From assembly GCA_016180645.1 (NCBI GenBank), contig JACPAV010000023.1:1-56015 (forward strand): a DNA stretch of 56,015 nucleotides, read 5' to 3'. Position numbers and translations under genes: made by a program. Below the pieces are notes generated by a model. It worked only from the letters and a program-made list of their open reading frames with translations, made no database searches and was not told the origin of the DNA. This DNA comes from Nitrospirota bacterium. GTDB taxonomy: Bacteria; JACPQY01. How positions within the stretch are numbered: position 1 is the first letter of the stretch; every line of letters begins with the position of its first letter. Of this stretch, positions 38,001 through 46,500 are shown piece after piece.

Positions 38001-41000
38001 CAGCGTCGTGACACCCGGCGCCGTCGAAATCTGCGATGGGCTGGACAATAACTGCGACGGTCAAATCGACGAGAACACCGGCGGCGGTTCCTGCAACACA
38101 ACGATGGCCGGCACGTGCTCCTCCGGTTCACTTGTCTGCGCCAAAGGCACACTCGCCTGCGCCCAACGCCTATCGCCCACCGCCGAATCCTGCGACGGCC
38201 TGGACAATGACTGCGACGGTTTGATCGACGAAAACCTCGGCGGACAAGCCTGCAACGCAAACAAGCCGGGGCTCTGCTCCACGGGAGATATGGCTTGCAA
38301 GAACGGCGTCATGGCCTGCATCCCGCGCCTCGCGCCCACCGCCGAATCTTGCGACGGCCTCGACAACGATTGCGACGGGACGGTGGATGAGAATTGCGAG
38401 TGTATCGACGGAAAAAGCCAGCCTTGCTACACCGGGCCGGCCGGATCGAACAGCGTGGGAGTGTGCAGGGCGGGGACTCAGACCTGTGCAAGCGGCATAT
38501 GGGGTGTTTGCGCAGGCCAGAAGCTCCCCGCCCCGGAGATTTGCGACGGGGTGGACAACGATTGCAATGGACAGGCGGACGAACAGACGGGCGGCGGCTC
38601 ATGCTCAACGGGACAGCCGGGCGTGTGCGCCCAAGGCGCCATGAAATGCGCCTCGGGTTCCCTCGTCTGCGCTCCCCTCGCGCTGCCCTCCGCCGAGAGG
38701 TGCGACGGCCTCGACAACGATTGCGACGGCCTTGCCGATGAGAACTTCCCCACTAAAGGGGAATCTTGCTCCACGGGCACCGGCGCCTGTGAAGTGGAGG
38801 GCGTCGTAGGTTGCAGCACGGATGGAACGTCCGTCACCTGTCTGGCCGACCCCCGATCCCCGACCCCTGAACTGTGCGATGGCTTCGACAATGACTGCGA
38901 CGGCCTCGCGGACGAGGATTTCTTGAATAGGGGACAAAATTGCCTCGCTGGAACCGGCGCATGTCAGGCGGCGGGGGTGATTTCTTGCTCCGCGGATGGC
39001 ACAGGCACGCTTTGTTCCGCGGTCCCGCTGTCCCCCAGTCCCGAACTTTGCGACACGGTGGACAACGATTGCGACGGCGTGATCGACAACGGCTGTTCTT
39101 GCGTGGACGGGACTTCCCGCCCCTGCTACTCAGGTCTGGCCGGAACAGCGGGCACTGGCCTTTGCTCGATGGGATCCCAATCATGCCCCGGCGGTCAATG
39201 GGGCATCTGCGCAGGGGAAACGACTCCGGCGATGGAAGTGTGCGATGGTCTCGACAACAACTGCAACGGCCAAGTGGATGAGAACACAGGCGGGGCCGCC
39301 TGCTCCACAGGCAAGCCCGGCCTGTGTGCCGAAGGGACTCTCAATTGCGTGAATGGCGCTCTCATCTGCGCCCAACGCCTATCGCCCTCCGCCGAAATCT
39401 GCGAAGGCCTCGATAACGATTGCGACGGGTCGGTGGACGAAACGTTCTCTACCAAGGGCCAGATTTGCATGGTGGGCATCGGCCAGTGTCAGGCGTCGGG
39501 ATCTGTGGTCTGTACCATCGACGGTTCGGGCACGGTCTGTTCCGCTGCCCCCCGCCCCCCGGCACCTGAACTCTGTGACTCACTGGACAACGATTGCGAT
39601 GGCAGCACCGACGAAGACTTCTTCAGCAAGGGTCATGCGTGCTCGGAGGGAGTTGGGATGTGCCAGGCCACGGGAACCTTCCAATGTAGCTCCGATGGCT
39701 CGGTCCTGATCTGTTCGGCTGACCCCTGGCCTCCGACCCCTGAATCCTGCGACGCCTTCGACAACGACTGCGATGGCCTCACGGATGAAGGGTGCAACTG
39801 TCTCGACGGCGCCACGCAACCCTGCTACATGGGTCCGGCGAATACCGAAGGCGTGGGACTTTGCACTTCGGGCACCCAGACGTGCTCGAGTGGCAATTGG
39901 GGAATGTGCTCCGGCCAGAAAACTCCGGGTGCCGAACTATGCGACGGCCAGGACAACGATTGTGACACCGCGATTGATGAGGAGACGGGCGGCGGAAGTT
40001 GCAGCACCGGACAATCCGGCGTCTGCTCCGCAGGGACCTTCGCCTGCTCCAACGGCGCTCTCACCTGCGCCCAACGCCTATCGCCCTCCGCCGAGTCCTG
40101 CGACGGCCTCGACAATGACTGCGACGCTTCCACGGACGAGACGTTCACAAATCTGGGCCAATCCTGCTCCGCCGGCGCTGGCGAATGCAAGACAACGGGC
40201 GCGTTCATCTGCCTCGCGGACGGTTCAGGTTCGACCTGCTCCGTGTTCGCGGGCGCACCGTTACCTGAACTCTGTGATGGCCTCGACAACGATTGCGACG
40301 GCCAGACGGACGAGGACAACGTCTGCATTCCCGCCGCCCCTTCCAACCTCACCGCGACGGCCATATCTTCCAGCTCCATCCGCCTCAACTGGACCGACAA
40401 CTCCACCAACGAAACCGGCTTCATCATCGAGCGAAAGATCGGCTCCACCGACTCATACACTCAATTGGCTTCAACTGCCGCCAACACCACCCCCTACACC
40501 GATTCCGGCCTGACCGAGGGCACCGACTACTGGTACCGCGTCGCCGCTTACTCTGCCAAGGGAATCTCCCCCTATTCGGCAGAAGCTTCCGCCCTGCGCA
40601 GCCAGCCAAAGATTACGGCCATTGCGGCGGGGGGCGCCCACACATGCGGATTGGCCGTTAACGGAGAAATCAAGTGTTGGGGATCCAATGGCTACGGAGC
40701 GCTTGGAGATGGGACAACAACTAGTAGACCCATCCCCATCACCGTTCCCTTTTCCCTTGGCGCTGCGGCAATTTCTACCGGATTGAATCACACCTGCGAA
40801 GCCTCCTGGGATGGGTCGGTTCGATGTTGGGGCGACAACTTCTTTGGGCAACTCGGTGATGGGACAACTAAGAACAGACTAACACCCCAGGTTGTTAGCT
40901 CGATTACGGATGCTGTCGCGATATCGAGCGGACCTTCCCACACTTGCGCACTTGCTGCAGATGGAACGGCCAGTTGCTGGGGGGCGACTGGATCGGGGGA

Positions 41001-41640
41001 AAAGAACCTAGTGCCCATCAAAGTCTCTGGCCTGCACGGCGTCGTAGCGCTCTCGGCGGGAAATTCCCACACCTGCGCACTTCTACTCGAAGGAACGGTA
41101 TGGTGCTGGGGGGCAAATTGGTACGGACAACTCGGAGACGGAACCACGACGGGAAGCAAGACCCCTGTACATGTCTCCTCTCTGACAAACGTCGTGGCCA
41201 TAGCCACGGGCTTCTATCACACATGTGCGCTCGAGGCAGAGGGAGCCATGAAGTGTTGGGGGCTTAACTGGGAAGGTCAGCTTGGGAATGGATCGTTCAT
41301 CAATCTTTCCACACCACTGCAAGTCTTCCAAGGCGCTGAAGTGAAGGGAATATCCTGCGGCTCTTACCACACCTGCGCACTCGTATCGGACGGTACGGTG
41401 AATTGTTGGGGAGACAATTTCTACGGGCAGGTAGGAGATGGATCCACTTCCAACCGGGGCGTACCTGTGCCCGTCTTGGGGCTCACGGGTGCGACTTCCG
41501 TAACTGCCGGCTACTCCCACGCCTGTGGACTCGTGGCGGAAGGAGTAGCCAGATGCTGGGGGAACAATGGCAGTGGACAGCTAGGCGATGGGACCACAAC
41601 CAATCGCCTCACCCCCGTCCAGGTGCTGAATCTTCCGTAA
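35068..41640 (+). CDS. giant lipoprotein: carboxypeptidase-regulatory-like, MopE repeats, Fn3, RCC1 propeller
   Basis: A 2190-residue outer-surface candidate. Signal peptide ends LNLSSC, followed by TRKGGR. By position: five carboxypeptidase-regulatory-like domains (about 35280-37250), an Ig/PKD-like domain (37340-37730), a region with 15 copies of a Cys/Asp motif of the form E-x-CDGLDNDCDG-xx-DE (37740-40320), one Fn3 domain (40330-40605) and seven RCC1 blades (40606-41640), each with HTC...CWG. The Asp/Asn-rich motif is that of MopE-type proteins and is expected to bind calcium or copper. Seven blades would close a propeller. Two repeats are inserted in frame (35730-35776, 37501-37616). The frame opens at TTG 35038, but ATG 35068 lies just after the predicted transcription start. 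Probable roles are adhesion or metal-dependent surface binding; none is proven. Confidence 0.85.
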   Translation: MLPEVTLDSLTRATFISAILAAILLLNLSSCTRKGGRLLRTPRTTSSPNEGKASESPADATITGEISPASARILGRVVSESGEPVPGAKVKVMRFGDSSLSRETMADGNGVFSFDWDQLETVAVSSTAEGFATQSTIVDLVEQSTSLSLTLPAIHFVKDYEIKADTPELKIDLPDNSVSIEIPDPARALGTTGPIRVEVSSPSSGGADVPMPGGFMAILSRTPSPSPSTGEGQGGGENVRKQAVRRSGPGPEEIVQLASVAYADITLRDSAGNEIHELNSPAKVRMKITPGTLNPATNAPFKIGDTVPMWYIDPDAGTWVPEIDEKGEQTVGTVLGADTGLQAEFMAKHFTWWNLDQPISTRHCLRGRVIDPCNLPVTNVSVCANGVSFQGASCRGATKFVYKREDGLGQEGLFCLDILKGSTVDLQVGRGGIYKGRFDLDEVLWQKQLSVSGTEATCGQSPLACTDLGDVVVLRSLRRVVGRIVNKGGEMVGHALVSVNGRVFEAAGDGHFELRSEPTENLTISFTHPKGAKFGQTTRGANIPGVTPEPGKCEQLPPIDLGDIPMNTETGCLRGKVVDETGNVVQNANLALGGSFVQSDRGGNYCLESLTGAQELNLRLYDRGRGRLHTKKAPYQIVGGGYCGGGDERCVHADIVVELGDACISGTVKDQAGKPLDSAVVQIGNQMVTTDKTGHYCIQAQARAKQSIRFRAFSGIGGAASESEETVEVETSGPGLCSANAKKNCTSHDATIRINQPPAIDSIKARDKRVDPSEETEITLRATDPEDAEMGFVWSSTGGEVQAPNSKISGQHPPSPPSPSRGEGTIGNPLHTASPSPSTGEGQGGSERPPQAGPTRQITWKAPAEPGVYTVSVIAKDDRGATAIASVEIPVGQDQDGDGFIEKIDCDDRNSSVHPGAPEICDQTDNDCNGKVDDVPATMVFWKDQDGDGYTDGTFLKGCPVGPGWTQTAKRGDCRDDLSVVTPGAVEICDGLDNNCDGQIDENTGGGSCNTTMAGTCSSGSLVCAKGTLACAQRLSPTAESCDGLDNDCDGLIDENLGGQACNANKPGLCSTGDMACKNGVMACIPRLAPTAESCDGLDNDCDGTVDENCECIDGKSQPCYTGPAGSNSVGVCRAGTQTCASGIWGVCAGQKLPAPEICDGVDNDCNGQADEQTGGGSCSTGQPGVCAQGAMKCASGSLVCAPLALPSAERCDGLDNDCDGLADENFPTKGESCSTGTGACEVEGVVGCSTDGTSVTCLADPRSPTPELCDGFDNDCDGLADEDFLNRGQNCLAGTGACQAAGVISCSADGTGTLCSAVPLSPSPELCDTVDNDCDGVIDNGCSCVDGTSRPCYSGLAGTAGTGLCSMGSQSCPGGQWGICAGETTPAMEVCDGLDNNCNGQVDENTGGAACSTGKPGLCAEGTLNCVNGALICAQRLSPSAEICEGLDNDCDGSVDETFSTKGQICMVGIGQCQASGSVVCTIDGSGTVCSAAPRPPAPELCDSLDNDCDGSTDEDFFSKGHACSEGVGMCQATGTFQCSSDGSVLICSADPWPPTPESCDAFDNDCDGLTDEGCNCLDGATQPCYMGPANTEGVGLCTSGTQTCSSGNWGMCSGQKTPGAELCDGQDNDCDTAIDEETGGGSCSTGQSGVCSAGTFACSNGALTCAQRLSPSAESCDGLDNDCDASTDETFTNLGQSCSAGAGECKTTGAFICLADGSGSTCSVFAGAPLPELCDGLDNDCDGQTDEDNVCIPAAPSNLTATAISSSSIRLNWTDNSTNETGFIIERKIGSTDSYTQLASTAANTTPYTDSGLTEGTDYWYRVAAYSAKGISPYSAEASALRSQPKITAIAAGGAHTCGLAVNGEIKCWGSNGYGALGDGTTTSRPIPITVPFSLGAAAISTGLNHTCEASWDGSVRCWGDNFFGQLGDGTTKNRLTPQVVSSITDAVAISSGPSHTCALAADGTASCWGATGSGEKNLVPIKVSGLHGVVALSAGNSHTCALLLEGTVWCWGANWYGQLGDGTTTGSKTPVHVSSLTNVVAIATGFYHTCALEAEGAMKCWGLNWEGQLGNGSFINLSTPLQVFQGAEVKGISCGSYHTCALVSDGTVNCWGDNFYGQVGDGSTSNRGVPVPVLGLTGATSVTAGYSHACGLVAEGVARCWGNNGSGQLGDGTTTNRLTPVQVLNLP
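35730..35776. repeat. palindromic repeat inserted in a coding region
   Basis: CACCCC...CCCTCGACGGGGG...GGGGTG, a repeat type normally between genes, sits in frame in the giant lipoprotein and encodes TPSPSPSTGEGQGGGE. Length 47 nt within an open frame. Confidence 0.65.
37501..37616. repeat. double palindromic repeat inserted in an Ig-like domain
   Basis: Two units of the same repeat family in tandem (CCTTCCCCCTCAAGGGGGGA and CCCCCTCGACGGGGG), adding about 39 in-frame residues including PPSPPSPSRGEG and SPSPSTGEGQGG. They split an Ig-like domain between STGGEVQAP and RQITWKAP. The corresponding segment of the second giant has no insert. Confidence 0.65.
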
Positions 41641-41686
41641 CCGTCCACGCACTTATCCTGGTGCGCCTCACCTTCGTGGCTCGGCC

Positions 41687-41787
41687 TGATCGGACAAGTG
41701 CCGCACCTTCCTGGCTGGCACTCGCCAAACATTCCCTCCTCATCCTGAGTCGGGTTGATCGGTCGAGTGCCGCACCCTCCTGGCTGG
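41687..41787. repeat. imperfect direct repeat downstream of the giant lipoprotein
   Basis: Two 32-nt copies (41687-41718 and 41756-41787) with 29 matches, both around AGTGCCGCACC and CTGGCTGG, period 69 nt. CGTCCACGC occurs at both outer edges (41643 and 41807). No reading frame or element is recognised. Confidence 0.6.
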
Positions 41788-41833
41788 TCCTCGGCCTGCC
41801 CTGAGCGTCCACGCGCCTGGTCATCCCTGACGC

Positions 41834-41863
41834 TTGACGATACTAACGTTACGCGTTAGTATC
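41834..41863 (+). promoter_or_regulatory. higBA promoter with overlapping operator
   Basis: TTGACG (41834-41839), 17-nt spacer, TAGTAT (41857-41862). A perfect inverted repeat GATACTAACG-N5-CGTTAGTATC (41839-41863) covers the spacer and -10 box and is the expected HigA operator. Only 6 nt separate the -10 box from the TTG start. Confidence 0.7.
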
Positions 41864-41868
41864 CTCCC

Positions 41869-42150
41869 TTGGCGATCCGATCGTTCAAATGCGCGGAGAC
41901 GCGCGCGCTGTTCAACGGTGAACGGGTGAAACGATTCGCAAACATCGAGAGCGTGGCCATGCGCAAACTGGCCATGTTGAACCGGGCCGCAACCCTCGCC
42001 GATCTGCGGGTGCCACCCGGAAATCGATTGGAGCCGTTGAAGGGCGACCGGGCCGGTCAATACAGCATACGCGTCAATGAACGCTTCCGCGTCTGCTTCG
42101 CCTGGACTTCGGCCGGCCCGAAGGACGTCGAGATCGTGGATTACCATTGA
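41869..42150 (+). CDS. higB: HigB-type ribosome-dependent mRNA interferase toxin
   Basis: A 93-residue RelE-superfamily toxin. It follows the HigB pattern throughout: IRSFKCAETRALFNGE near the start, RKLAMLNRAATLADLRVPPGNRLE in the middle, GQYSIRVNERFRVCFAW, and the C-terminal VEIVDYH. HigB enters the ribosomal A site and cuts mRNA. The start is a TTG 6 nt after the -10 box, so the mRNA should be leaderless. higA follows after 11 nt. Toxin-first order is usual for higBA. Confidence 0.88.
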   Translation: MAIRSFKCAETRALFNGERVKRFANIESVAMRKLAMLNRAATLADLRVPPGNRLEPLKGDRAGQYSIRVNERFRVCFAWTSAGPKDVEIVDYH

Positions 42151-42161
42151 AGGAGGAGAGC

Positions 42162-42497
42162 ATGCGCAAAATTCCGTACCCACGACCCGGTGAAATCCTG
42201 ATGGAAGAATTCCTCAGGCCGATGGGCATTTCTCAGTACCGTCTCGCCAAGGAAATCGGCGTGCCGCAACGGCGTATCGGCGAGATCGTGGCCGGAACCC
42301 GTTCGGTCAGCGCCGACACCGGTCTCCGTCTCTCACGCTTCTTCGGCATGTCCGACGGCTTTTGGATCGGCTTGCAGGTGGATTACGACGCGGCAAGGGC
42401 CAAGGATTTCCTCGCCAAAACCCTGGCAGGAATCCAACCGTGGAAACGGGGATCAATTCCCTCAGGGCGGCCAGTCCGGAGTCTTGAATCCACCTGA
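42162..42497 (+). CDS. higA: HigA-type antitoxin
   Basis: A 111-residue antitoxin with an XRE helix-turn-helix (about 15-70): PGEILMEEFLRPMGISQYRLAKEIGV is the HigA start (landmarks PGEILMEEFL and YRLAKEIGVP), then RIGEIVAGTRSVSADTGLRLSRFFG. It neutralises HigB and represses the operon at the palindrome at 41839-41863. The ATG at 42162 has GGAGGAG before it. The C-terminal 25 residues after DYDAARA are unlike other HigA proteins and may be changed. Confidence 0.88.
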   Translation: MRKIPYPRPGEILMEEFLRPMGISQYRLAKEIGVPQRRIGEIVAGTRSVSADTGLRLSRFFGMSDGFWIGLQVDYDAARAKDFLAKTLAGIQPWKRGSIPSGRPVRSLEST

Positions 42498-42522
42498 TCA
42501 TGACCCAGCAACGCCCAATTCA

Positions 42523-42552
42523 TTGGTGACCTCCCTCCCTTTCCTGTAGAAT
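42523..42552 (+). promoter_or_regulatory. promoter of the PAP2 gene, leaderless
   Basis: TTGGTG (42523-42528), 18-nt spacer, TAGAAT (42547-42552), 6 nt to GTG 42559. Confidence 0.6.
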
Positions 42553-42558
42553 TCAGTT

Positions 42559-43296
42559 GTGGGACTCAGCCGCATAAGGGGCATGAGGGGGTTTCTGGGG
42601 AGGACTCGGGAAGTCTTCCTTCCGAAGGGCTATCCGTTCTTCCAACGCCTGATGATTCTGCTTCCGCTCCTCGGCCTCTATTTCGGCGGCTACTTCGGCC
42701 TGGGCCAATTCAATCTCCATCGCCGATACTACTATGACGTCTCGCTGCGGATCGACTCGATGATCCCCTTCATCCCTGAACTCATTTATCCCTACCTGCT
42801 CGTCATCGCCCTCGTCGCGATTCTCTATGTCGCCGCACCGGACCTGCCCACGCTGAAAAAAGCGGCCAAGGCCATCCTCGCCCTCGCCCTGATCCACTTC
42901 GTCTTCTTCGCTTTGGTGCCGGTGAAAGCCATGCATCGACCGATGGTCGTTGCCGATGGAACATGGACGAAGGAAATTCTCCTCTTCTTCTACTGGCTGG
43001 ACGCGCCCGTCAATCTCTTTCCCTCAATGCACATCGGGATGTCCTTTCTCGTCGCATGGATCTGCGGCTCCTTCAATCGAACTCTCGGCATCATCTGCCG
43101 CATTCTCGCCTCCGCGGTGCTGGTCAGCGTACTCTGCGTCAAACAGCATTACGTGGCGGACGTGATGGCCGGCCTCGTCGTCGGCTACTTCTCCTACTGG
43201 TTCGCGTTCGTTTACGAGCGCCAGCCGCAACCCGACTGGGTTCCAATCGTTCTCGAAGCCCTCCGCCGCTACTCCCCGCGCTGGCCCAAGCGATAG
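42559..43296 (+). CDS. PAP2-superfamily membrane phosphatase, Aur1/Ipt1-like
   Basis: A 245-residue protein with six hydrophobic helices. The three PAP2 motifs are visible: a basic/Arg-Pro segment (VKAMHRP), FPSMHIGMSF (PSxH), and VKQHYVADVMAG (His-x3-Asp). The layout with PSMH and KQHYxxD fits the inositol-phosphoceramide-synthase-like branch rather than typical PgpB. It probably removes or moves a phosphate on a lipid at the outer face of the inner membrane. The GTG 42559 start follows the -10 box by 6 nt; ATG 42583 is the alternative. Confidence 0.8.
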   Translation: MGLSRIRGMRGFLGRTREVFLPKGYPFFQRLMILLPLLGLYFGGYFGLGQFNLHRRYYYDVSLRIDSMIPFIPELIYPYLLVIALVAILYVAAPDLPTLKKAAKAILALALIHFVFFALVPVKAMHRPMVVADGTWTKEILLFFYWLDAPVNLFPSMHIGMSFLVAWICGSFNRTLGIICRILASAVLVSVLCVKQHYVADVMAGLVVGYFSYWFAFVYERQPQPDWVPIVLEALRRYSPRWPKR

Positions 43297-43456
43297 CCCA
43301 TTTGTTCGCGCCTGCCACAGTCGCGGCCGTGTGCTGGATTTCCACACCGCGGAGCCGCCTGTCAGAAGAGTCCACAGATATCTACTCGCCTGCTCACCCT
43401 TAGCCTGTAACGTCCTGAAAACACGGAGCGCGCCGAAATTGTGGCGTCCCTGCGCC

Positions 43457-43472
43457 TTGGCCCCGACTTTGC
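43457..43472 (+). promoter_or_regulatory. sigma-54 promoter of the giant subtilase
   Basis: TTGGCC-N6-TTGC with GG at 43459-43460 and GC at 43471-43472, exactly 10 nt apart. Predicted transcription start near 43484. Confidence 0.65.
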
Positions 43473-43541
43473 GAAATACTCAATGTGAATTTCACTAACG
43501 ATTCACCCGCACCGTCCGACGACGCCATTGGAGGCATTGAG

Positions 43542-46500
43542 TTGGGGATAGTGGCACGAGGCAACCCTTCTTGGTCTAGGCTGTCGATCCGCGCTCTGAT
43601 CGGCTCGGCTTTTCTCCTCGCCGTTGCAGGTTGCACGGGGAAGGGCGGCCGCATCGGTTACCGAGACGGACGCCTGCCTTCACAACAGGCTGATGTACGC
43701 ACCGATGAACTCGTTCTCGAAAATCGACCGTTCGACCCAGAAAAAGTTGCCACCGATCCCGCGACCGGATTTCAAATGGTGTCGGACGAGATCCTTGTCA
43801 CGTTCAAGCCGGGCACGACGGCGCAGGACGCCGAGGCCGCCGTGCAGTCCATCGGGGGAAAGCTCGTCGGATTCAACTCGACTCTTGATTTATATGAAGT
43901 CGAATTACCGGCCGCTCTCACGCCGGGGGAGGCTCGCGAAAAACTGAAGGCCAATCCGGCTGTCGATCAGGCCTTTCCCAACGGCATCGCTAAGGGCGAT
44001 CAAACGGACTCTCAGTCCACCTGCGGCTGGCCCGATGGTTTTCCAAACGACCCGGTGTTCAAGGACTGCGACGCCAAGAACGATTGGGGCTATGCGAAGA
44101 TCAGCGCGGGGCCGGCCTGGCAAACCACCGCCACGTTAACGGAGGTGGTGATCGCCATCCTCGATACGGGCGTCGATTCCTCCCACCCCGAATTCGCCGA
44201 CCGCATGCTCCCCGGGCGTGACTTTGTTTATGGAGGGACCGACACAACCGACCGTCACGGGCACGGCACCCACGTGGCCGGCATAGCCGCGGCACGCGGC
44301 AACAACGAAAAAGGTATGGCCGGCGGCTGCTGGGAGTGCAAGATCCTGCCCGTCAAAGTGCTGAGCGATGGCGGTTGGGGCACGTGGATGGGAGTCCTGA
44401 ACGGAATTGCGTGGGCCGCCCAGCAAGGGGCCGATGTGCTGAACATGAGCCTCGGCGGAGGCCGGTCGGAAGATCTCTACAAAATGATGGAAGATGCAAT
44501 CGCTTCAGCCCGGAAGTCAGGAGCCCTCTCCGTGGTGGCGGCGGGAAATTCGAATACCGATGCTTCCTTCATGCTGCCCGCCGCGGCGCCTTCCGCGGTC
44601 ACGGTGGCTGCGACATCTTCAACTGACCAACGCGCGACGTTCTCGAATTTCGGATCGATCGTGGATGTATCGGCGCCCGGCGTCGACATCTGGTCGACCT
44701 ACCCGAACAACGGCTACAAATACATGAGCGGGACGTCCATGGCCGCGACCATGGTGACCGGCGCCGTGGGCTGCATTTTTTCACGGGGGGCCGCCTCCTC
44801 ACCCGATGAAGCGGAAAGTCTCCTGAAAGCGGTGGCGGATTCAATCCAGACGGACAAGCCGCTGGGCGCCGGTCGCCTCAACCTTGGAAAGGCGTGCACA
44901 TCCAACGGCAACAAGCCGCCGATGGTGGCCCTCCAAGCCGATCCTTCGTCTCTGAAGCCCCTGGGCGTCTCCACGATCACGGCGAAGGCCTCCGATTCGG
45001 ACGGCGATCCTCTCTCATACGCGTGGACCTCCACCGGCGGCACGCTCACCGGTACCGGTACCACCGTCACATGGAACGCACCGGACAAAGTCGGGGCCTA
45101 CTCGATCACGGTGAAAGTGAGCGACACCCACTACATGGTCCCCGCCTCCTTGACGATCTCGGTGAAAACCGGCGAGGTCTACAGCCTGGTCATCATGCCC
45201 GGGATCGTGCCCGACATGATCAAAGGGCAGACCCAACAGATGAAATGGCGCATCGAGGACGAGGTCGGCCAGGTTCTGAACGAATCGCCTGCGTGGAACG
45301 TGGCTCAAGGGGTCGGCTCCATCACCGCGGGCGGCCTCTTCACTGCGGAGAACCCCGGCGAAGGGCAGATCGTCGCCGAGTTCAAGGGTGCGGTGACGAA
45401 CGCGAAGGTCAAAGTGGTCAACCGACTTCCCACCTGCTACGCCTCGGCCTTGCCGCTCAAAGGCCACATTCCCTTCGAAGTGGAGTTCGCAGGTTCCGCC
45501 GTCGACCCCGACGGGTCCATCCCGACCGGATCGTGGAGCTTCGGCGACGGAGGAACCGCGACCGGCATGGCCGCGAAGCACACGTACATTTCACCCGGCC
45601 ATCCGGACGCCACATTCACGGCAACGGATGCCCATGGCGGCAGTTGCACAACGATCATCCCCATCCAAGCCGAGCCGCCGAACAAGGCGCCCACGTGCAA
45701 GGCTTCGGCAGGTCCGGCCACCGGCAAAGCACCTCTGCACGTGCAGTTCTCCTCCGGGGCACAAGACGTGGATGGAACCGTTGCTTCAACACTGTGGACC
45801 TTCCACAACGGCAGTACCCAGACGCAATCGCAGGCAAGCTTCCTGTACACAACCGCGGGTACGTACTCCGTCTCCCTCGCCGTGAAGGATGACGACGGGG
45901 CGACATGCGTGGATCAGACGAGCGTTATGGTCCTCCCACCCAACACGCCGCCGACCGTCATCGCGAACGCGAATCCCTCATTCGGAGATGAGCCCCTGCC
46001 CATCGTACTCAGTGCCACCGCGTGGGACTCCGACGGCAAGATCTCCTCGTACGCATGGACTACCGGCGATGGTGGAACCTCGTCACAAGCTTCGTTCGCC
46101 CACACGTACAAGCAGGACGGCGCCTACACGGCCACGGTCACCGTAACCGATGACGACGGTGCGAGGGCAACGGCCAAGGCGTCGGTGCAGGTGAAGCAAG
46201 TCATCCATCCACCCACCTGCACCATCGAGGCCATACCCACCCAGGGAAAAGCGCCGCTGTCGGTGAGCTTCAGCGGCAGCGCCGCCGATGCGGACGGGTC
46301 GATCACCGGCACACTCTGGTCGTTCGGCGACGGAACTTCTTCCAACAGCGCCGCCACCTCCCACGTTTATTCCAGGGCAGGGACGTTTTCCGCCGATTTC
46401 AAGGCCACGGACAACGACGACGCCACCTGTCACGGTTCGGTGCAGCTCAATGTCCGCCCCCCCAACCAGCCGCCTACGCTGGCGCTCCAAGCCACGCCAC

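Noticed and set aside
37740-40320. The 15 regular repeats as a CRISPR array or satellite
   Set aside because: The regularity is at protein level (Cys/Asp motifs), the units vary in length and sequence, and the frame stays open throughout.
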